The notes beneath the pieces are model-generated. The model was not told where the DNA came from and did not search any database. It saw only the letters and a program-made list of their open reading frames with translations. 26,769 nt of DNA from a virus, in IMG/VR virus record IMGVR_UViG_3300020214_000096, positions 1-26,769 of that record; one strand, written 5' to 3'. Position numbers and translations under genes: made by a program. Positions 13,373 to 20,081 of this stretch are shown here, piece after piece; position 1 is the first letter of the stretch; every line of letters begins with the position of its first letter.

Positions 13373-14042
13373 TTTTTTTCTGTTCTTTCATCTTTTTATA
13401 ATACTTTTTATTGTTTTCTGATCTTAGTTTTTTAGCTTTTTGATACATATGATTGGTTTTGATGCTGGGTTTTTTAATTTTTTTAACAGTTGATTTATCA
13501 TTGGCACCGCTTCTTAAAGCGTCCAATATTCTATCATAGACATTGTCTTCTGAGATATTATCGTTATACCTAAAAACAACTAATTGGATACCGTGTTGCG
13601 CACACATCTCTGCTTTTTTGCTGTCTCTTTTTTGAGCCTCAAGAAATTCTTCTTTAGAATCAAAAAATAATGGACTGTATTTAAAATGTTGAATTCCATG
13701 AAATTCACAAGCCAAGCTATACGATGGACAATAGACATCTAATTTTAGCCTGTCGCCTAAATGATATTCGTTTATTATTTTTTGTCCTGGCAAAAGTTTT
13801 TTAACAATGCTTGTCAAAATACTTTGACCCTTTGACATTTTTTTTCTATGATCTTTTATCCAATACAGACTAAGCTTTTTAAGCATTGTGTTTAGCTCGT
13901 TAAATTTGATATCCATGCTTTTCGCTATCGCCGAAAATGATTGATCGGTCTCGAACAGCAGGTGAACAAGATATTCTTTGTCAGTTAACTCGTTTTTTTT
14001 ATTTCTTTGAATCATTGTATCTGTTGAAACTTTTAAGCGCAT
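13344..14042 (-). CDS. PD-(D/E)XK (DUF559/Vsr-like) endonuclease
   Basis: This 232-residue protein has a helical N-terminal domain ('SFSAIAKSMDIKFNELNTML', probably a helix-turn-helix) and then a Vsr-like nuclease core: 'LKLDVYCPSYSLACEFHGIQHF' (Asp, Glu and the conserved GxQH), 'RDSKKAEMCAQHGIQLVVFRY'. The last 55 residues are strongly basic and end 'KKSGRKSSRTT'. It probably cuts or nicks DNA, with DNA contact at both ends. I kept the ATG at 14042, which has GGAAG 8 nt upstream. The internal ATG at 14015 is an alternative. It overlaps both neighbours (44 and 29 nt). Confidence 0.75.
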   Translation of the reverse strand: MRLKVSTDTMIQRNKKNELTDKEYLVHLLFETDQSFSAIAKSMDIKFNELNTMLKKLSLYWIKDHRKKMSKGQSILTSIVKKLLPGQKIINEYHLGDRLKLDVYCPSYSLACEFHGIQHFKYSPLFFDSKEEFLEAQKRDSKKAEMCAQHGIQLVVFRYNDNISEDNVYDRILDALRSGANDKSTVKKIKKPSIKTNHMYQKAKKLRSENNKKYYKKMKEQKKSGRKSSRTT

Positions 14043-14646
14043 TTAGTGTTCTTCCAAAATCGAAAATAGACATATTAGTTTCTGTCCAGATTTTTGGAGC
14101 AATAGCCGCGCTTAACATCGGGCAGTCTAATACGACTAGATCGATGCCATCGGATTTTGCAATGATGTTTGCGGTGATTTCATTTATCTTAGAATAGTAA
14201 TCGTTATACGGAACCTCTATAAATATAGAGTCTGGTGAAAAATACTTACTTATGAAATATTGATTTTGAAATGTTACAACAATTGCTTTAGTGTTTTTTA
14301 CATACCATGATCTAAAAATTTTGAACACGTCGTAGTTGTTATGAATGTAGTACTCAAGAAAATTTGGATCATAAATGTGTTTTATATCAACATTGAGATT
14401 TGATAAACCCTTATGGGATGAGTGAATTATTTCTGGTTGAATAGCACAGATAAAATTGTATGATTGATTTTTTAGTCCGTCTAAAATTAATTTAGTGAAT
14501 AATTTGGGCGGTTTTTTTTCTTCACTAATTTCATTAAGTACAGATGAAATTGCAGATTTTGTATATGTAACAAAAGCGAACTGTTCTTTCTTTTCAAGAA
14601 GAAAAGAAACCTTTTTGATTGTGTCTTCTGCGTTATGGGTTTTCAT
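13999..14646 (-). CDS. GT-D-like putative glycosyltransferase
   Basis: This 215-residue protein begins at ATG 14646, which overlaps the TGA of the GT2 gene (ATGA); an earlier TTG is less likely. The start has 'KKEQFAFVTYTKSAISSVL', and its C-terminal part reads 'SDGIDLVVLDCPMLSAAIAPKIWTETNMSIFDFGRTLN'. This recalls the end of the GT-D (DUF1792) fold, which ends in a nucleotide-sugar site plus 'iDiGs'. Its position in a glycosyltransferase cluster supports it. Without an alignment it remains a fold-level guess; the alternative is an unknown protein. Confidence 0.5.
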   Translation of the reverse strand: MKTHNAEDTIKKVSFLLEKKEQFAFVTYTKSAISSVLNEISEEKKPPKLFTKLILDGLKNQSYNFICAIQPEIIHSSHKGLSNLNVDIKHIYDPNFLEYYIHNNYDVFKIFRSWYVKNTKAIVVTFQNQYFISKYFSPDSIFIEVPYNDYYSKINEITANIIAKSDGIDLVVLDCPMLSAAIAPKIWTETNMSIFDFGRTLNALKSFNRYNDSKK

Positions 14647-15344
14647 ATTCCAAAGTTTCCCCAATTAATTAAAATTGGATTAGCATCAATAATTGATTCA
14701 ATGTGTTTAATGTTATGAAATTCCCCTTTATCCAAGTTCATATATCTCATATACTTATTTTGTTTATCATCATCATTAACATAACCCAAGTGCTGCATAA
14801 TCAAACCTGAGTTCAGCCAATAATTTCTTCTTTTTATATCCTCAGTAACATAGGTTGGTTCTGAACCGCAAGCTAATTTGCGGTCTAAAAATTGTCCATC
14901 AGTTTTAAATCTAAAAATTCTAGAGCTATTGGTTGGTGCCCAAAGCTTATCAACCCTATACTGACTGCGATTCCACATGTGATAAAAACGAACATTGACA
15001 ACATCAAAGGGAGATTTATCTAAAACAACTCTTATATCACCACTGCTTAAATTGTTGATGTTGTACAGCATCTCGTCACAATCGATTGCTATCACCCAAT
15101 CCCCTTCGGAGGCATGTTGTTCAAGATTCTTCCACGCATTTGCCCTAAGTAAGCCCTCGTTTGTGGCAAAAAGTGACTCTTTGTTCACGTAAACTTCCGC
15201 ATACTGTGCGGCTATTTCCGCCGTATTGTCCGTAGAGCAATCATCGGTAAAAATGATTTTATCTACCTGGTTTTTAACCCTTTCAAGAACTGGTTGCAAA
15301 AATCTAGATGATTCATTTTTGCCGACCATTTGTGCAAGAATCAT
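14643..15344 (-). CDS. Family 2 glycosyltransferase
   Basis: This 233-residue GT2 enzyme has 'IFTDDCSTDNTAEIA' (residues 35-49, nucleotide-sugar loop) and 'WVIAIDCDEML' (DxD metal motif). A segment with 'RIFRF' follows, then a His-rich 'MQHLGYV'. There is no membrane segment. It may glycosylate phage DNA or virion proteins, or interfere with host surface sugars; the cluster does not settle which. A GGAGA lies 4 nt before ATG 15344. It has no in-frame CGG. Confidence 0.85.
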   Translation of the reverse strand: MILAQMVGKNESSRFLQPVLERVKNQVDKIIFTDDCSTDNTAEIAAQYAEVYVNKESLFATNEGLLRANAWKNLEQHASEGDWVIAIDCDEMLYNINNLSSGDIRVVLDKSPFDVVNVRFYHMWNRSQYRVDKLWAPTNSSRIFRFKTDGQFLDRKLACGSEPTYVTEDIKRRNYWLNSGLIMQHLGYVNDDDKQNKYMRYMNLDKGEFHNIKHIESIIDANPILINWGNFGI

Positions 15345-15399
15345 ATTCTCTCCAATGAAATATTTTTTAAGATTAACTGTACTTAAGCCTAATGAATAT

Positions 15400-15591
15400 T
15401 TATTCTGATAATTGATCGGCCTGTTTATGAGCCTCTAGTGATGAAATGCGTTCAATATCTGTTGACTTAAACAAGATTTCACCTTCTGATCCACGAAAAC
15501 CAAAGCTAACTTTTTCGGCTTCTTTTTTGTTTTTTGATTTTACAAGTGTTGTTGTAACTACTGCAAAATAATTAAATTTATTTTCTGGCAT
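15400..15591 (-). CDS. 63-residue hypothetical protein
   Basis: This short protein has a beta-rich start ('FNYFAVVTTTLVKSK') and a mixed helix ('SLEAHKQADQLSE') at its end. ATG 15591 lies 10 nt after the stop of the deoxyribosyltransferase-like gene. It has no known motif. It may be a real accessory gene. Between it and the GT2 start is a 55-nt gap with no clear promoter. Confidence 0.55.
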   Translation of the reverse strand: MPENKFNYFAVVTTTLVKSKNKKEAEKVSFGFRGSEGEILFKSTDIERISSLEAHKQADQLSE

Positions 15592-15601
15592 TGTGTTTCT
15601 C

Positions 15602-16015
15602 TTATCTAATTGATGGATATGTATGAGATATATATTCTACAGCTTCTTCTAGGCTGTTTGCAAGTTTTGTGGCAAGAAATTTTAGATATTTTCTATGTTG
15701 AATGTTTTTATGAGCCCAAATAACAATTGGTTGATTGTTCAAGTAGGCCCAAGTCATTTCGAAATCAGTTCCTATGTAAGCTCTTTCCAATAATTGATAC
15801 TCTACCAATAAAAGATCACAGCTTTTTTGTAGGAATAAATTTTTATCTACAATTTCTTTTGGCTCACACCCCTGTTCTTCTAGAGCATAGTCCATGGGGT
15901 TAATGGCTTTAAATCCTCTGTTTTTTAACAGGCTTGTAGCCTCGTCTCTCCAACTATATTTAAAATCTGATTGAACATCTTCTATTGCCCCAGATAAAAA
16001 AACTCTAGTCTGCAT
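15602..16015 (-). CDS. Nucleoside 2-deoxyribosyltransferase-like protein
   Basis: This 137-residue protein begins 'MQTRVFLSGAIEDVQ', with the Rossmann-like 'FLSGAI', and holds 'KSCDLLLVEYQ' and 'GTDFEMTWAYLNNQPIVIWAH', where the Glu of GTDFEM fits the catalytic Glu of the family. These enzymes move deoxyribose between bases. In phages they may support nucleotide salvage or modified-base synthesis. It ends next to the 63-residue gene and begins 1 nt after the stop of the glycosylase-like gene. Family assignment is fair; substrate unknown. Confidence 0.72.
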   Translation of the reverse strand: MQTRVFLSGAIEDVQSDFKYSWRDEATSLLKNRGFKAINPMDYALEEQGCEPKEIVDKNLFLQKSCDLLLVEYQLLERAYIGTDFEMTWAYLNNQPIVIWAHKNIQHRKYLKFLATKLANSLEEAVEYISHTYPSIR

Positions 16016-16016
16016 T

Positions 16017-16424
16017 TTAGATTTTCTTTGGCCAGTAGTATTCTAGGTTTGGATCTTCATCAAAAAATTTTGAATAATATTCATAATCTTTACGCAATAA
16101 ATTGGATCGATGAGACCTATGAAGTCTTTCATCGCCCAGCCACTTTGGCATTCTTGCTTCAATAATTAAATTTTCAAATTGCATTGTATTTTTATAGCCC
16201 CTATTAATCCATTCTTGAATTGTATAATTTTGATATAACTGCAAAGCCGATTCATAACCTGTCCACATTTGGGTTACTGGATGATTTCGCCAACCCTTTG
16301 TTTTAGTACGCTCGAGAAGAATATTCAAAACTTGAAAAGTTTCTACACGTTGTTTTCCAAGTCTTTTAGAATCTAAAATCCGAATTGATTTTTGAAAATC
16401 TGGATAAGGCAAAAATGTCTGCAT
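16017..16424 (-). CDS. Pyrimidine-dimer DNA glycosylase family protein (MSMEG_6728-like)
   Basis: This 135-residue protein starts 'MQTFLPYPDFQKSIRILDSKRLGKQRVE' and continues 'GWRNHPVTQMWTGYESAL', which is the signature of the MSMEG_6728 family related to T4 DenV. The first residues include a possible catalytic Thr/Gln near the N-terminus. It would cut at UV-damaged bases to start repair. Its start overlaps the stop of the thermonuclease by 1 nt. The family is typical of actinobacteria and their phages, which hints at the host type, but not decisively. Confidence 0.78.
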   Translation of the reverse strand: MQTFLPYPDFQKSIRILDSKRLGKQRVETFQVLNILLERTKTKGWRNHPVTQMWTGYESALQLYQNYTIQEWINRGYKNTMQFENLIIEARMPKWLGDERLHRSHRSNLLRKDYEYYSKFFDEDPNLEYYWPKKI

Positions 16425-16825
16425 TAGTTATTTTTCTTAAACTCTTGAAAAGTTTTATTGCCTACGCCAAAATATTCACGCGCTAAACCAGAAGTTATTA
16501 TGTCATTATTAAGACATTGGCCAGATTCATTCCAAACTCTTGCCAGTACTCTTCCGTACTTTTCGTTTTTATCAATAATAGTTTCAATTTTTACTTTATA
16601 ATTTGTTTTTGTTAACCATTGATCTGTAAATTCTTTGGCAGCTAAACCCATCTTTTTTTCTTCGGCATTTGAGGTGCGGCTTTCTGGAGTATTGACGCCA
16701 TATAAGCGTACCCTACCCTTTTTAAGCGTATCAAAGCCAAGATCGATAATAATATCAAATGTATCGCCATCAACCACCTTTTTTACTTCTGCATTATATA
16801 TCCATGGATTTAGTTTATCTGTCAT
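16424..16825 (-). CDS. Staphylococcal-nuclease-like thermonuclease
   Basis: The protein of about 133 residues has 'KVVDGDTF' (Ca-binding Asp), 'RVRLYGVNTPES' (Arg and Glu; the usual Asp is Asn here) and 'KYGRVLARV' (second Arg). The SNase fold is plain and no signal peptide is present, so it is probably cytoplasmic. ATG 16825 has AGAGGT upstream and is preferred over an upstream in-frame start inside the methyltransferase gene. It has its own extended -10 promoter. It may degrade host DNA, but the role is inferred. Confidence 0.85.
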   Translation of the reverse strand: MTDKLNPWIYNAEVKKVVDGDTFDIIIDLGFDTLKKGRVRLYGVNTPESRTSNAEEKKMGLAAKEFTDQWLTKTNYKVKIETIIDKNEKYGRVLARVWNESGQCLNNDIITSGLAREYFGVGNKTFQEFKKNN

Positions 16826-16850
16826 AGTTACCTCTTTTTGTTTGATATTT

Positions 16851-16880
16851 ATTATAGCAGAGGGATTAGTATTTGTGCAA
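16851..16880 (-). promoter_or_regulatory. Promoter TTGCAC-18-TGCTATAAT before the thermonuclease
   Basis: The minus strand reads TTGCAC (16880-16875), 18 bp, TATAAT (16856-16851), with TGC just before it as an extended -10. The start would be near 16844, and the ATG at 16825 carries a Shine-Dalgarno. The methyltransferase stop codon (TAA) lies inside this -10. Confidence 0.6.
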
Positions 16881-17844
16881 TCCACGTTGCGACAGGAGAA
16901 GCCACCCCGTTTCCACATTGCGTGTATCTGCGTATGTCTGCCTGTCCATAAGTCCAGTCATCTGGCCAGCCCATAAGACGCTCACATTCAATTGGAGTAA
17001 GCTTTCTGACAACAGGATTGTTGTTTTGCATCTCCGCAACTATTGGCGTACCTCTGCCGTATCCATCTTCGCTAGAATCCATTCTAGATGTTAATGTATG
17101 AGCTGTAGTCCCTAAAACAGATACGGCGCTGGATCCTATTGTTGTTTTATCTGTGCAGCTACCCTCTGTAGGGCTTCCCTCAAGACTGTCGGAAGGATTC
17201 TTGATCGACTCTGAGCCCTTCTCAATATGCCCTGACACGCCTTCGGGGAAAGGGAATAGCGGATCGGGACATCTTGCTGCGGTTGCAGGATCGAAGACAG
17301 CGACGACGAACACTCTTCGACGTCGTTGTGGGACTCCGAAGTATTGCGCATCCAGCACACGCCATTCGCAGAATAGCGACCCTGCTTCAACCATTTCTTT
17401 GAGGATAGTTTTGAAGTCTTCGCCTTTGTTGGAGTTGAGTACGCCGTAAACATTTTCCCAAACAGAGATTCTTGGGTATTTTCCATTGGTTTCCTTTCGT
17501 AGTTCGCTGATAATTCTCATACCTTCGTAGAACAACCCTGAGCGTTTTCCACTCAGGCCTACTCGTTTACCTGCTGCAGAGAGATCCTGACAGGGAGAAC
17601 CCCAAGCAACAATATCAACCGTTGGTGCATGTTCCAGAATATATGCGCCAGTCAGGGTCGAAATATCCATCCATCGCGGCACTTCCGGCCAATGACGTTC
17701 CAGTATCTTTGTGGCATGTTTGTCCCATTCGCATTGAAACACTGTTTTCATGCCCGCACGTTCTAAACCAAGATCAAAACCACCCACTCCAGAAAACAGT
17801 GAAAGTACTTTAGGAATAAAAATTGAATTTTCGTTTTGTGACAT
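16852..17844 (-). CDS. dcm: C5 cytosine DNA methyltransferase
   Basis: This enzyme of about 330 residues has motif I 'LSLFSGVGGFDLGLE', motif IV 'GSPCQDLS' with the catalytic Cys, motif VI 'VWENV', motif VIII 'QRRRRVF', a target recognition region, motif IX 'RKLTPIECERLMGW' and motif X 'QCGNGVASPVATW'. All major motifs are intact. The target sequence cannot be read by eye. ATG 17844 is chosen because it begins just after the GT2 stop. Its GC content is clearly higher than the neighbours, suggesting recent acquisition. Even so, its roughly 20 Arg codons are CGT, CGA, CGC and AGA, never CGG. It may protect phage DNA from host restriction. Confidence 0.93.
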   Translation of the reverse strand: MSQNENSIFIPKVLSLFSGVGGFDLGLERAGMKTVFQCEWDKHATKILERHWPEVPRWMDISTLTGAYILEHAPTVDIVAWGSPCQDLSAAGKRVGLSGKRSGLFYEGMRIISELRKETNGKYPRISVWENVYGVLNSNKGEDFKTILKEMVEAGSLFCEWRVLDAQYFGVPQRRRRVFVVAVFDPATAARCPDPLFPFPEGVSGHIEKGSESIKNPSDSLEGSPTEGSCTDKTTIGSSAVSVLGTTAHTLTSRMDSSEDGYGRGTPIVAEMQNNNPVVRKLTPIECERLMGWPDDWTYGQADIRRYTQCGNGVASPVATWIAQILIPLL

Positions 17845-17852
17845 GCAAGGTT

Positions 17853-18656
17853 TTAATCTCTCTCTATCCCCATATGATCGCATGCATTACGAAATATCGA
17901 TTGACTTACCTTAAACTGCGCGTCGGCGTGACTGTAGCCTTCTCCCGGTTTAGGAGAAGATGCGTGCCAGCTATGACCAATTGATACAGAACCGTCATAC
18001 ACTACATTATAGCCTAGATGTCTAGCAAAATACGAACACCAAGTTTCTTCGTAGTAGTGGGGCGTGGGCAGAAAAGCCCCCACCGCATTTGGTACTAACT
18101 CCCTGTACTGTTGATTGCAAGTAAGATTATTCCAGACGTATCTTCTAATAAAATATGCGGATCCAGAAACTGTAACGCATTTTACCCTATCCCTATAAAG
18201 GCGGTCACCTATATCTGACTCCATCCAGCCCCTATGTTTTGGAGCCGTGTTGGTTCCAATAATCCCAGCGTGCCTTATGAGGCCATATTCGTCTCTTTGT
18301 TTGGGTCCCAATATGTGTATAGTCGGATCATTGTCAAAAATATTTTTTATATTATTTACATCATTGTTGGTTAGCCAAACGTCTGCGTTTAAAAAACCAA
18401 TAATTTCGTTAAATCCTTTTGTAGCTAACTGGTTGCAGGCAGCAGAATAGCCTATGTTTTGATTCAAGCAGAGTCCGTCTATCTGGTATTGGTAACTTTT
18501 GTTTTTTAACCATTCAATTGTATTGTCTGTCGAACCATTGTCTGCAAGATAAAGTTTCCAAAATTTATTTGCTATCGAAGCATTTTTGTGCAGATTATCC
18601 AAAAGACGTTCAAGCAGTGTGCTGGTGTTATAGTTAACAACACAGAGATCAATCAT
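17853..18656 (-). CDS. Family 2 glycosyltransferase
   Basis: This 267-residue GT2 starts 'MIDLCVVNYNTSTLLERLL', with 'LADNGSTDNTIEW' as the nucleotide-sugar loop and 'GFLNADVWL' (NAD, DxD-like), then 'NQNIGYSAACNQ'. The C-terminal part has 'HYYEETWCSYFARHLGYNVVYDG', like rhamnosyl- and glucosyltransferases. It has no membrane segment. It ends 8 nt before the methyltransferase start. Together with the other glycosyltransferases it may modify DNA, virion proteins or host surface sugars. Confidence 0.85.
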   Translation of the reverse strand: MIDLCVVNYNTSTLLERLLDNLHKNASIANKFWKLYLADNGSTDNTIEWLKNKSYQYQIDGLCLNQNIGYSAACNQLATKGFNEIIGFLNADVWLTNNDVNNIKNIFDNDPTIHILGPKQRDEYGLIRHAGIIGTNTAPKHRGWMESDIGDRLYRDRVKCVTVSGSAYFIRRYVWNNLTCNQQYRELVPNAVGAFLPTPHYYEETWCSYFARHLGYNVVYDGSVSIGHSWHASSPKPGEGYSHADAQFKVSQSIFRNACDHMGIERD

Positions 18657-18913
18657 AACAAACTATTTTTAGCTATCGTTATTTCAAAACAATCACTAGG
18701 GTTAAATCCCATATCAAGCAGTTCTAAAAAATCATTTTTAGCCTCATAAATATCTTCAATAAAAAATTCATTTAATCTATTTAAATATTGTTCAACATTC
18801 ACTTGATTTATATTTGATATTTTTTTGTCTATAAATTTTTTTGAATTAACTTTTCCAAGTATAAAAGCAATTGTAAAAAGGGACCCTAAAATTAACTTAG
18901 TTCTATTGCTCAT
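18653..18913 (-). CDS. Small membrane-anchored protein
   Basis: The 86-residue product starts at ATG 18913 (MSNRTKLILG), overlapping the end of the upstream gene; a longer reading frame starting at 19006 is unlikely. One hydrophobic segment ('LILGSLFTIAFILGKV') lies near the N-terminus and suggests a membrane anchor or signal. The rest is polar and helical ('NVEQYLNRLNEFFIEDIYEAKNDFLELLDMGF'). I know no family. Its stop overlaps the GT2 start (ATGA). Confidence 0.6.
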   Translation of the reverse strand: MSNRTKLILGSLFTIAFILGKVNSKKFIDKKISNINQVNVEQYLNRLNEFFIEDIYEAKNDFLELLDMGFNPSDCFEITIAKNSLL

Positions 18914-19142
18914 AATAACCATCATCGTTTGTTGGTACCGTGTATAAATTTGCAATAGCTTTATTAACTGAATTAATGATTTTTGTAAACAAAACTTTAT
19001 CCTCATTTGAAACGTGACCTCGTAAAAAATGTGTATATGTTTTTTGAATATGCAAAAATATACTTAAATCTTCAACAATAAAAGATTGATTATTTTCTAA
19101 TTTAATATTAACTTTCTTTTTGGGGTGTGTTTTTTTACTCAT
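18903..19142 (-). CDS. 79-residue hypothetical protein
   Basis: The N-terminus is strongly basic ('SKKTHPKKKVNIK'), and the middle is helical ('FLHIQKTYTHFLRGHVSNEDKVLFTKIINSVNKAIANL'). No motif or membrane segment is seen. It overlaps the upstream gene at its start and the small membrane protein at its end, as in the rest of the operon. Function unknown. Confidence 0.58.
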   Translation of the reverse strand: MSKKTHPKKKVNIKLENNQSFIVEDLSIFLHIQKTYTHFLRGHVSNEDKVLFTKIINSVNKAIANLYTVPTNDDGYYEQ

Positions 19143-19368
19143 TGGCTTTCTTTTCTTTTATTTCCGCTTTTAACACCTCTTCTTGAGGCATTTGATAAAC
19201 GGATATTTCTTCTTTGTCGGGCTCATAGGTAACAAACAGGATTCTTTTGTCCTCGAGTTTGCAGCCTTCTGGTGGGGCGGATTCCAAAGCGATTTTTTTT
19301 GACGCCGATCCATAAACTTGACTAGAATTTTTGTATAAAACAATATAATTTAATTTTCCTGCAGCCAT
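19135..19368 (-). CDS. 77-residue hypothetical protein
   Basis: A beta-rich protein ('KLNYIVLYKNSSQVYG', 'KRILFVTYEPDKEEISVYQ') with a helical, Lys/Glu-rich end ('EEVLKAEIKEKKANE'). No cysteine pair or membrane segment is seen. ATG 19368 overlaps the thyX stop, so it is translationally coupled to thyX. Family unknown. Confidence 0.6.
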   Translation of the reverse strand: MAAGKLNYIVLYKNSSQVYGSASKKIALESAPPEGCKLEDKRILFVTYEPDKEEISVYQMPQEEVLKAEIKEKKANE

Positions 19369-20063
19369 TATTTCCCCAACAACGCATAAAGACAGACTGG
19401 GTACAGGGGTTTTGCCAATTCATAAACCGCTTCTGCGTATTTTTGTATCTCGAATTGAGAATCATCTGACAGTCTTTGATTCAAGAACAGAGACATGGAT
19501 TGCAAACTGCATGACCATCTATAGGAGACATACATTCCATACGCAGGCAGGAACAAACGCGCCTGCTCAGGCGCTATTCCATTATCGATAGCCATATTGT
19601 ACAACGACTCACATTTTTCAATCAAATCTTTTAGCTCAGTGGTCAAAATAGATCCTACCCAAGGCCCGGCAATACCGGACGAACCTTGTTTTTTGTTTTC
19701 GGCAGCTAGTCTCCATTTGTCTGCATCTGGCAAATAAAATTCTGGATCTTGAGTAATATATCTTCTAGAGGACTCGTTCCAAGAATCCATCGTGTGATCT
19801 GAGCCAACGACATACTTCCAATGTTGTCGAGCAACCATGAGCGGCGCATAAAACTCAAATGTAAGAAACGCGTGTCTGAATGGAGACATGTGATTTTCTT
19901 GACACAAAAAATTAATCAACCTACCGTCGTTCTGTGAAAAATTAATTGACTCCTTGGCAAAAGAAGCTCTGGCGGCATTTACGATTGAAAGATCGCTGCC
20001 CATGTGATCAATTAGTCTTACGTACCCTTTATCAAGAACTGTTATTTTGTTTTCTGTTGACAT
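19368..20063 (-). CDS. thyX: FAD-dependent thymidylate synthase
   Basis: This 231-residue protein is full length for ThyX. It makes dTMP from dUMP with methylene-tetrahydrofolate, FAD and NADPH. The usual 'RHRxxSxNExSxRY' appears as 'RQHWKYVVGSDHTMDSWNESSRRY' (79-102). The final Ser-Asn-Glu-Ser-Ser-Arg-Tyr part is kept, but the second Arg is replaced by Lys83-Tyr84 and an insertion widens the loop. The C-terminal 'LPAYGMYVSYRWSCSLQSMSLFLNQRL' fits the family. No Shine-Dalgarno is seen before ATG 20063; a TATAAT lies 8 nt upstream, so the mRNA is probably leaderless. It stands after nrdJ in the nucleotide-synthesis group. Confidence 0.92.
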   Translation of the reverse strand: MSTENKITVLDKGYVRLIDHMGSDLSIVNAARASFAKESINFSQNDGRLINFLCQENHMSPFRHAFLTFEFYAPLMVARQHWKYVVGSDHTMDSWNESSRRYITQDPEFYLPDADKWRLAAENKKQGSSGIAGPWVGSILTTELKDLIEKCESLYNMAIDNGIAPEQARLFLPAYGMYVSYRWSCSLQSMSLFLNQRLSDDSQFEIQKYAEAVYELAKPLYPVCLYALLGK

Positions 20064-20071
20064 AACAATAA

Positions 20072-20080
20072 ATTATAGCA
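20072..20080 (-). promoter_or_regulatory. Extended -10 promoter TGCTATAAT, likely leaderless
   Basis: The minus strand reads TGCTATAAT, then 8 nt (TTATTGTT), then the thyX ATG. It lies just before the end of nrdJ. The same TGnTATAAT and the same 8-nt spacing occur before the dNMP kinase ATG (789). There is no Shine-Dalgarno before either ATG. Confidence 0.6.
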
Positions 20081-20081
20081 T

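Noticed and set aside
16424-16918. Longer thermonuclease start at 16918
   Set aside because: That extension lies inside the methyltransferase gene and lacks a ribosome site. ATG 16825 has one and matches the usual N-terminus.
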